From Fluviicola sp. (lineage in GTDB: Bacteria; Bacteroidota; Bacteroidia; Flavobacteriales_D; Crocinitomicaceae): a stretch of DNA of 64,000 nt. The first letter of the stretch is position 1. Each line of letters begins with the position of its first letter. The DNA lies in the NCBI GenBank assembly GCA_031260455.1, contig JAIRJW010000008.1, forward strand, positions 42,730-106,729, written 5' to 3'. The notes beneath the pieces were generated by a model that saw only the letters and a program-made list of their open reading frames with translations, did no database searches and was not told the origin of the DNA. The translations under genes and the position numbers were made by a program. Below, one piece after another: positions 45,101-50,765 of the stretch.

Positions 45101-46276
45101 AAATGCTTTTGCATCCAGCCCGGTTGTGTTATTGATGACAACGAAACGTCTCAGGTAGAACGGGCTCGCATCTCCGAATGCCGATGGATCTTCCAGATTA
45201 GAGTTCCAGTAGGGACCATTCAGGATCGGCCAGGAGCCGTATTGTTCGCGCTTCAGATAAGCGTGAAGGGTTACCAGGTTTTCAGGGTCGTTTTCATCCA
45301 AAGGTGTGTTTGCATTGGAACGGATTACGATTATTGTAAAAGAACCATACCCGACCAGCAGGAATGTCAAACTCCACAAAGCTGTGTTCAGAAGCGGTTT
45401 TACCTTTCGTTTAGCGTATCTGAACCCCCAGATAAATGCCGCTACCAGTAAAATAAAAAAGAAGATCGTTCCGGAGAAGAACGGCAATCCAAAAGAATTG
45501 ACAAAAGTAACTTCAAACCAGGATGCCATCGCGACACTTCCCGGGATAATTCCTTCCTGAACGAAACCAAGAACAACAATAGAAATCAAACCCGTCAGGA
45601 TAATTCCCCTGATATTGGTTTTCTCCCACAAATTAAAATAAATCACATACGCAATAGCAGGAACGACAAGAAGTCCGAGTAAGTGAACCCCGATTGCCAG
45701 ACCGAACATGAACCAGATCAGAATCATCCAGCGCATCGGAGATCTTCCGTCCTTGATCTCTCCATGTTTGATGCTGGTCATTTCAGCATCCCATTTCAGG
45801 ATCATCCAGAAAATAGCAGCAGTAAACAGGGAAGACATTGCATATACCTCGCCTTCAACAGCAGAGAACCAGAATGAATCAGAGAACGTATAAGCCAAAG
45901 CCCCGATAACTCCCGCCCCGAGCGTAGCGATCTGATCTCCTTTGGACCAGTTTCGGTCTTTGCGCTGCATGATCTTTTTACCAAACATGGTAATCGACCA
46001 GAACATAAACAAAATCGTGAATGAACTTGAAAGTGCTGAAAGACGGTTGATCCATACCGCAACCATTTGAGGTTCTGCAAAGAAAGAGAATAAACGTCCG
46101 AGTAACATAAACAACGGTGCGCCCGGAGGGTGGCCAACTTCTAATTTATATGCTGCTGTAATGTATTCCCCACAGTCCCAAAGTGAAGCGGTATCTTCAA
46201 TGGTCAGGAAATAAACAATTGTCGCGATTAAAAAAACGAACCAGCCTGTAAGGTTATTCAGTTTATTGTAATTCAT
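42128..46276 (-). CDS. DUF2723 giant membrane protein (TMEM260-like)
   Basis: 1382 residues. The N-terminal DUF2723 core reads GWFVFLIATIVYFLTIEDTA and then LWDCGEYITAAYKLEVGHPP, with an acidic WDCGE loop seen in GT-C glycosyltransferases. About twelve or more helices run to residue 720, with QKPFEPRERDYAYAASFYAF near 600. A soluble part of about 650 residues follows, ending in a Pro/Gly-rich tail. The human relative TMEM260 is a protein O-mannosyltransferase; bacterial members may glycosylate exported proteins, which is inference. Cotranscribed with the deacetylase. Confidence 0.87.
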   Translation of the reverse strand: MNYNKLNNLTGWFVFLIATIVYFLTIEDTASLWDCGEYITAAYKLEVGHPPGAPLFMLLGRLFSFFAEPQMVAVWINRLSALSSSFTILFMFWSITMFGKKIMQRKDRNWSKGDQIATLGAGVIGALAYTFSDSFWFSAVEGEVYAMSSLFTAAIFWMILKWDAEMTSIKHGEIKDGRSPMRWMILIWFMFGLAIGVHLLGLLVVPAIAYVIYFNLWEKTNIRGIILTGLISIVVLGFVQEGIIPGSVAMASWFEVTFVNSFGLPFFSGTIFFFILLVAAFIWGFRYAKRKVKPLLNTALWSLTFLLVGYGSFTIIVIRSNANTPLDENDPENLVTLHAYLKREQYGSWPILNGPYWNSNLEDPSAFGDASPFYLRRFVVINNTTGLDAKAFVTEKEANDWIKTQEDSYSVKEKYFSSNESVRKNSKQVYKQTTFLPRMYYTSNNPNDPKIISYKNWSGYDPKDVSDADELGTDGLRLPRFGENMEYMFSYQMNWMYWRYFMWNFSGRQNDFQGHGDAMRGNWISGFSFIDDVRLGNQANAPFYTLENPAHNNFWMLPLILGVIGLIFHFYRAPKDAFIVFLTFFFTGIAIVIYLNQKPFEPRERDYAYAASFYAFAFWIGLSVLALYDVYKNFNKVDWKNTLIGFGAVTVLILFFTIGGGSIILLTWLFIVFLALVMLGIAYGLRKVLPNQTIAAIIFTILTLFVPYLMGEQGWNDHDRSNKSSARDLAYNYLQSCEKNGIIFSVGDNDTFPLWYLQEVEGKRTDVRVCNTSLFDTDWYTNQMKMKMYDSEPLPITFREDQILMWAGGTDQAFFMSTTQLLNQGIKRETVEKLFKEKIKNSPGQFKQAYTSFSNTASAVLASVKAKDPAYEPRIAQIRGAFGVPADSTNLETIENMENGILEIFEGYRNQMIDAEVSGLEQLQQVMGSWEDSWSFLPIKDAVAFMQDDDNMIKYGTTYLRVIPSTGFILPVNKKNVLDSKIISQEEAANCENEIRFRFNSKSVQGITKSDIMILDMLANNDWKRPMYFTSPGNTDVSTAMYQSGHLRTNGMAWEITPILAQGRTPANEKLMFKHLMETYQYGQMNNPDVLTDYYARRQTVQFRTMFAQLAENYVTEAEQMEMSKQQYGPMLKNLRASGQSRIADSLENSFKGRLGMTPDQLRKKAVQLIHKSLEVMPANIVLDYGEKPTGSGPIKDANGAEYNKYQDGVLQDYIGLLYRANDREGAEKLGTEVARQLESILGYFKNSKATFAANNSPDYIAAVINYATIYKHAGDPKTGNPNGAFSNRLIKGLETLYNTDLKRIYAELDQLAMENDDNSLIASKQNLQGTMNAVDFTYQLTGTQVPGGPNPVQSGGMPAGSDAVLNEEVLNSIQPSDDSVL

Positions 46277-46420
46277 GATTTACTTTGAAAGTTTAACCCG
46301 CGAAGTTATGAATATATTGTGATGATTCCTCATCTAAGTGTTGAAAAATGCTAATTAAATGAATTTCAATGTTTTTTTGATTTTCTATATGAAAAACACA
46401 AGATTTTTTGCTTGCTTTTC

Positions 46421-46450
46421 TTGTATGAAAAGAATTTAATATTAACTTTG
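46421..46450 (+). promoter_or_regulatory. tRNA-Gln promoter
   Basis: TTG (46421-46423), 19 nt spacer, TAACTTTG (46443-46450); the tRNA begins 10 nt later. A textbook Bacteroidota promoter. Confidence 0.75.
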
Positions 46451-46460
46451 CCACCGCAAT

Positions 46461-46533
46461 TGACCCATGGTGTAACTGGCAACACGTCTGATTTTGGTTC
46501 AGAAGAGTCTAGGTTCGAGCCCTAGTGGGTCAA
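46461..46533 (+). tRNA. tRNA-Gln (anticodon TTG)
   Basis: Acceptor arms TGACCCA (46461-46467) and TGGGTCA (46526-46532), then discriminator A. Anticodon stem TCTGA/TCAGA with loop TTTTGGT, anticodon TTG at 46494-46496. T-arm with GGTTCGAGCCC. CCA is not encoded. Confidence 0.95.
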
Positions 46534-46538
46534 CAGAG

Positions 46539-46566
46539 AAGGAGTTCAGAGATGAGCTCCTTTTTT
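46539..46566 (+). terminator. Terminator of tRNA-Gln
   Basis: AAGGAGTTC (46539-46547) pairs with GAGCTCCTT (46554-46562) with one G-T pair, followed by T residues. Confidence 0.8.
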
Positions 46567-46705
46567 ATGCTTACTTAGTTGATGAGGGATTTTGGTTTTG
46601 GTACTACTGCAAAATGGCCGGGGGATAGACATTTGAAAAAAACCTGTCTCTATTGTGGATTTCAAACGGGTTTTTCAATTATATATATTATTTTATTATT
46701 TCAAG

Positions 46706-46736
46706 TTGCTCAACTGATACCCAAAAGATATTTTTG
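46706..46736 (+). promoter_or_regulatory. Promoter of the gene at 46749
   Basis: TTG (46706-46708), 20 nt spacer, TATTTTTG (46729-46736, exact TANNTTTG). It supports ATG 46749 as the start rather than the longer frame from 46653. Confidence 0.6.
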
Positions 46737-46748
46737 GAAAAAAAGTGT

Positions 46749-47483
46749 ATGCAATATAACCAACATTTAGAAGATCTACTCAAAAAAATAGAAAGTAATC
46801 ATTATGTAGGATTAGGTAACCTCAATGCCAAAATTCTCTTTATTGGAAAAGAGCCAGGAGTTGAAGTCGGATCCGAAATCTACGATGGTACTGCAAGATC
46901 ATGGAGCGAGAAACAATTTGATTATTCCAAATCATATATTCCGCCGAAAAAATCAAGTATTAGAAATCTAAATCATACTTGGCAAAGGTATCAGAAGTTG
47001 TATGATTTAATTTTGCAGAATCTCAATATTCATCAGGGATATCAGAAGAAGGATAAATATGAAATCTCATTTATCGAAAACGTTTTCACCACCGAACTAA
47101 GCAATCTACATGCAAAAACTACGTTCGAGGCAAAACAGCACGAAAACTTTGCTGCGGAACTAGAGAAGAGGAAGAAGATTCTTTTTAGAAGCAACTTCAT
47201 TAGTCAATTCCCGATTGTCGTAATATTTGCAAATGATAACCAATATATAGAGACCTATCCCGGAGAAGTTTGTGAATTGTTCAAAGTCAAGTTCGATGGT
47301 TTACATGACTATTCTGGTAAAGATAAAATCTGGGTTCACTCCGCTGTTTCTGAGTCACAACCAAAATTGTTGATTCACACCAGACAGTTAACAAACAGTA
47401 TTTCCTCCGAGCTAATCAAAAATCTGGCTTTGCTAATAACTGAATTCATCCAAAAGAATCTTCCCTGCCAAATAGTAATTTAA
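46749..47483 (+). CDS. Unknown protein, weakly like uracil-DNA glycosylase superfamily
   Basis: 244 residues from the ATG at 46749. NAKILFIGKEPGVEVGSE near residue 27 resembles the water-activating GEEPG strand of UDG-fold proteins, and LLIHTRQLTNSIS near 220 resembles their second (His-containing) motif; IVVIFANDN lies between. A highly basic, Lys-rich middle and AT-rich codon use differ from the neighbours. It sits directly after tRNA-Gln beside an AAA ATPase, suggesting a mobile or defence segment. The family assignment is tentative. Confidence 0.5.
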   Translation: MQYNQHLEDLLKKIESNHYVGLGNLNAKILFIGKEPGVEVGSEIYDGTARSWSEKQFDYSKSYIPPKKSSIRNLNHTWQRYQKLYDLILQNLNIHQGYQKKDKYEISFIENVFTTELSNLHAKTTFEAKQHENFAAELEKRKKILFRSNFISQFPIVVIFANDNQYIETYPGEVCELFKVKFDGLHDYSGKDKIWVHSAVSESQPKLLIHTRQLTNSISSELIKNLALLITEFIQKNLPCQIVI

Positions 47484-47509
47484 CAGAGATGACTGGGAAC
47501 AATTATTGA

Positions 47510-47638
47510 CATATTTTTCCAGAAAATACAACTATTGTCGATCAGAAAAGTGGCAGAGGCTGGCTCTATTCCGCTAGCACACAAAATTCATTGGAGGATT
47601 ACCGGAACAGAAACGAGATTGAGAGGGTTAGAAGTTGA
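47510..47638 (+). pseudogene. Coding fragment, unidentified
   Basis: An open stretch of 42 codons after a stop at 47507, with no start codon at its beginning, reading PENTTIVDQKSGRGWLYSAS and then EDYRNRNEIERVRS before TGA. Amino-acid composition looks like real protein. It has no start and no promoter, so it is taken as the tail of a lost gene. Source not recognised. Confidence 0.35.
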
Positions 47639-47648
47639 ACTCATGAAT

Positions 47649-48833
47649 TCAATCTTCTTCAATTGTACCACTGATGTTAGCTCGTCTTAAAAAATCGGCA
47701 AATAAAGGCACTGTAAAATCAATTTGCCCATGAGAAGGGGCATAAATAAATCCTTTTCTTATTAGTGTGGCTCGTGTTGGGCTTGCTGATGTTGGTCTGA
47801 CGTTCATCTTAGTTGCAACATCGGACATGGAATATGGACCGTCACCCAAATCGGCCATTGCACCCATTAACTTTCTCTCACTATTAATCGCACGATCAAA
47901 TCGTACTTTGAAAAAGCTGTTATCTAACTCGTTTAATGTCTCCGTTTTTGCAGAAATAACATCATCAATCGTTATAGGCGATTTTGCAGCACGATTCCAG
48001 GTATGTTTACCTAGTTCCTGAATGAAATAAGGATAACCCTTAGTGATATTGATTGATTCCCGAATAGCTTCATCTGTAATTTCAACACCTAAATTCTTGG
48101 CTGGCTCAGAAATAGCTAATTCCACTTCAGGACTGATAAGATTGCTAACGGGAATGAATTCAAACAGTCGTTCTGCATATGATTTAGCATCACCAGCCAT
48201 TGCTGCAATCGATGGCAATCCTGCGCAAATAACAACAAGCGGCAATTCAAGTTGAGACACTTTATGACAAGAGGCAATCAATGCTGCCATGTCTGATCCT
48301 TTTAGGTATTGTGTCTCATCAATCAAAATGCATACAGATTTCCCTTCTTCCTTAGCAGCATTGCCTATATGCACAAACATATCCGTTAAATCTGTTTCGA
48401 AGTTTCCAGAATCGGCCTCTCCTGCTATCGCATCGACATCAATGCTTATTTCAGGTCCATCCGGTAGAGTTAAAGATAGAGACTTTAACACGCGGAATGC
48501 CTTCTTTAATTTGTCTTTAGCGTTCTCAAACAGACTGATTTGTAAGAGTATTTTCCGAATATGATTTGTCATTTTAACATCGAACTTGTCATTTTCGGAC
48601 ATTTCTATTTGTTCTACGATATAACCATCGTCTGTAGCCATGTTATTGAGATGGTTAAGTAATACAGTCTTGCCAACTCCCCTTAAACCATAAAGCATAA
48701 TTGATCTTTGGGCGCGTCCAACTTTAACTCGCTTAAACAGAATGTTTGCTTTAGTTAGAATATTTTCTCTCCCCGCTAAATAGGAAGGACGACTTCCCGC
48801 TCCCGGATTATAGGGATTCAGAATAGGATCCAT
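47649..48833 (-). CDS. AAA-type ATPase with winged-helix C-terminus
   Basis: 394 residues. PSYLAGRENILTKANILFKR is the AAA_16-type entry, Walker A is GLRGVGKTVLLNHL (about residue 50), and Walker B is SVCILIDETQYL (about 170). A sensor-1-like region is LPLVVICAGLPSI. From about 300 a winged-helix-like domain follows (MSDVATKMNVRPTSASPTRA, LIRKGFIYAPSHGQIDFTVP). This Orc/Cdc6-like plan is common in accessory ATPases. Faces the UDG-like gene across a 165-nt gap with a coding fragment. Function unknown; a plasmid/phage or defence origin is possible. Confidence 0.72.
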   Translation of the reverse strand: MDPILNPYNPGAGSRPSYLAGRENILTKANILFKRVKVGRAQRSIMLYGLRGVGKTVLLNHLNNMATDDGYIVEQIEMSENDKFDVKMTNHIRKILLQISLFENAKDKLKKAFRVLKSLSLTLPDGPEISIDVDAIAGEADSGNFETDLTDMFVHIGNAAKEEGKSVCILIDETQYLKGSDMAALIASCHKVSQLELPLVVICAGLPSIAAMAGDAKSYAERLFEFIPVSNLISPEVELAISEPAKNLGVEITDEAIRESINITKGYPYFIQELGKHTWNRAAKSPITIDDVISAKTETLNELDNSFFKVRFDRAINSERKLMGAMADLGDGPYSMSDVATKMNVRPTSASPTRATLIRKGFIYAPSHGQIDFTVPLFADFLRRANISGTIEED

Positions 48834-48916
48834 AAGAATATATTAAATTATAGTGCAATATATCCATTTATTTATAAATATGCAAACCTTGATACTGGAT
48901 GTATATCAGTCACGGG

Positions 48917-49120
48917 TTATTTTTGAATTCCTTTTTTGTGTTTGGCGGTGGAAAAATGCTTTCCACAAGTAAAACAGCATTCTACGAATTCATTCCTATT
49001 CCGATAATTGCTGACAATGTTTGCCCTTTAGCTATCTCTGTCCAAGGCTTTTTCATTTGAGACAATTGGAATCGTAATTCCTTCTTTTCTTTCTTCGCTT
49101 AATTCTGTAACATGATTTGA
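48917..49120 (-). pseudogene. Coding fragment with Cys/His-rich end
   Basis: Minus-strand frame ending at TAA 48917-48919 reads NYRNRNEFVECCFTCGKHFS and then TAKHKKGIQK, preceded after an in-frame TAA (49028-49030) by SEERKEGITIPIVSNEKALD. The Cys-Cys-X2-Cys and His pattern suggests a zinc-binding tail. No start and an internal stop suggest a relic. It is the only thing seen between the ATPase and thiL besides the thiL promoter. Confidence 0.3.
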
Positions 49121-49194
49121 CTTGATTAATGTCTGTTCTTCAGACTAATAAAGTGTTGAAAATAGAATTTTAGCCGATCTAACTTCATCCTGCT

Positions 49195-49202
49195 TATCTT
49201 TG
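49195..49202 (+). promoter_or_regulatory. -7 box of thiL
   Basis: TATCTTTG, exact TANNTTTG, 17 nt before the ATG at 49220. No thiamine riboswitch is seen. Confidence 0.65.
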
Positions 49203-49219
49203 TCCCATATTTTTAGCAG

Positions 49220-50269
49220 ATGTCAGAAGAGAGAAGAACAGATTTGGAATCCCTTGGAGAATTCGGAACGATTGATTTATTGACGAAAAATTTCCTAGTT
49301 ACCCGGGAGTCAACTGCTTTCGGAATCGGGGATGATGCGGCGGTTCTTGAACGTAATGAAGAACAATACACCTTGATTTCAACGGATATGCTGGTGGAAG
49401 GAATTCACTTTAACCTGATGTATGTTCCATTCAAACACTTGGGCTACAAAGCAGTTGCGGTTAACTTGTCTGATATTGCGGCAATGAACGGAACTCCGGA
49501 ACAGATTACAGTTTCAATTGCGGTTTCGAATCGTTTTCCGCTGGAGGCGTTGGAAGAATTGTATGAGGGAATTCACCTGGCTTGTCAGCACTATAAAGTA
49601 GATTTGATTGGCGGCGATACCACTTCTTCCCGTTCCGGATTGGTTATTTCCGTAACGGCGGTCGGAGTAGCAGATAAATCTAAAGTCGTTTATCGTTCGG
49701 GGGCTATGACAAATGATCTGCTGGTTGTTTCGGGTGATCTGGGTGCAGCTTATACCGGACTACAAGTGCTGGAACGCGAGAAGAGTGTTTTTGAAGCAAA
49801 CCCGGATATTCAGCCTGACCTGGATGGAAAAGATTACATCATTGAACGCCAATTAAAACCGGAAGCGCGCCTGGACATTGTTCAGTATCTGAGAGAACTG
49901 GAAGTCGTTCCGACCTCGATGATTGATATTTCGGACGGATTGGCTTCGGAAATCATGCATGTGTGTAAATCGAGCAATAAAGGGGCAATGGTGTATAATG
50001 CAAAATTACCGATAGATTCACTGACTTCTACAACAGCCATTGATTTCAACCTCGACCCTGTGACCTGTGTTTTGAATGGGGGGGAAGATTATGAGTTATT
50101 GTTTACGATTAATCAGGGAGATTACGATAAAATCAAGGGAAATCCGCACATGACGGTGATTGGTTACATAACGGATGCAAATGAAGGAATTTACCTCGTA
50201 GATACCAATGATTCGCTGGTTCCGTTAAGAGCTCAGGGATGGAATCATTTCAATAGGAATAATGTATAA
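49220..50269 (+). CDS. thiL: Thiamine-monophosphate kinase
   Basis: 349 residues of the PurM/ThiL fold. FGIGDDAAVLE binds the magnesium/ATP, STDMLVEGIHFNLMY and VNLSDIAAMNGTPEQITVSI are typical, IGGDTTSSRSGLVISVTAVG and SMIDISDGLASEIMHVCKSS complete the ATP site. It phosphorylates thiamine monophosphate to thiamine diphosphate. It has a single-gene promoter and a terminator shared with the next gene. Confidence 0.94.
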   Translation: MSEERRTDLESLGEFGTIDLLTKNFLVTRESTAFGIGDDAAVLERNEEQYTLISTDMLVEGIHFNLMYVPFKHLGYKAVAVNLSDIAAMNGTPEQITVSIAVSNRFPLEALEELYEGIHLACQHYKVDLIGGDTTSSRSGLVISVTAVGVADKSKVVYRSGAMTNDLLVVSGDLGAAYTGLQVLEREKSVFEANPDIQPDLDGKDYIIERQLKPEARLDIVQYLRELEVVPTSMIDISDGLASEIMHVCKSSNKGAMVYNAKLPIDSLTSTTAIDFNLDPVTCVLNGGEDYELLFTINQGDYDKIKGNPHMTVIGYITDANEGIYLVDTNDSLVPLRAQGWNHFNRNNV

Positions 50270-50430
50270 GGATTGCTTACTGAAAGGGAGATGATGTTTC
50301 TTTTGTCTCAATAGGTGGAAATTTCCGGAACAATTTTATAAATTTATAAAATTGTGTCTAAACGTTTAGTGATAAAAAATGTCATATAAGTTTGGAACAC
50401 CTTAACAACCATTTTACACAATCTAAGAGC

Positions 50431-50467
50431 AAAAAAATCCCTCGGCTAACCGAGGGATTTTTTTATT
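50431..50467. terminator. Bidirectional terminator between thiL and the lipoprotein gene
   Basis: ATCCCTCGG (50437-50445) pairs with CCGAGGGAT (50450-50458); an A-run precedes and a T-run follows, so it works both ways. Confidence 0.9.
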
Positions 50468-50729
50468 TATTGTCTTTCTGATCTTTCGTTCTCGATGGGT
50501 GTGTAATCCCCCCCCCTTCTGGATCTGGATTATTTGGATCAGCAGTAGAGTTAGTACCCGTAGTTAATGAGCTTGAACCCCCGTCATCTCCTGAATTTTC
50601 ATTTGGATTAGCAGATCTACTCGCTTCAACTACTGATTCTGGGTTTATTGTGGTATTTGGATGAATGTCAACTTTTTTGCAAGCTGTAAACAAGATCAAT
50701 AAAGATGCTATTATTGTAATCTTTTTCAT
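50463..50729 (-). CDS. Small lipoprotein with G9 tract
   Basis: 88 residues from the ATG at 50729 (an upstream ATG at 50744 adds MNLYD). Lipoprotein signal MKKITIIASLLILFTAC. The mature part is low-complexity, rich in Asn, Ser, Gly, Pro and Asp (NPNENSGDDGGSSSL, ADPNNPDPEGGG). The codons for the last GGG are nine G in a row (50516-50508); gain or loss of one G would change the last dozen residues. Function unknown. Confidence 0.65.
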   Translation of the reverse strand: MKKITIIASLLILFTACKKVDIHPNTTINPESVVEASRSANPNENSGDDGGSSSLTTGTNSTADPNNPDPEGGGITHPSRTKDQKDNK

Positions 50730-50765
50730 ATCATACAGATTCATTATTGAGCAAATATAAAATAT

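Noticed and set aside
46516..46533. Attachment site formed by a repeat of the tRNA-Gln 3' end
   Set aside because: No second copy of the tRNA 3' end was found before thiL, and there is no integrase gene.
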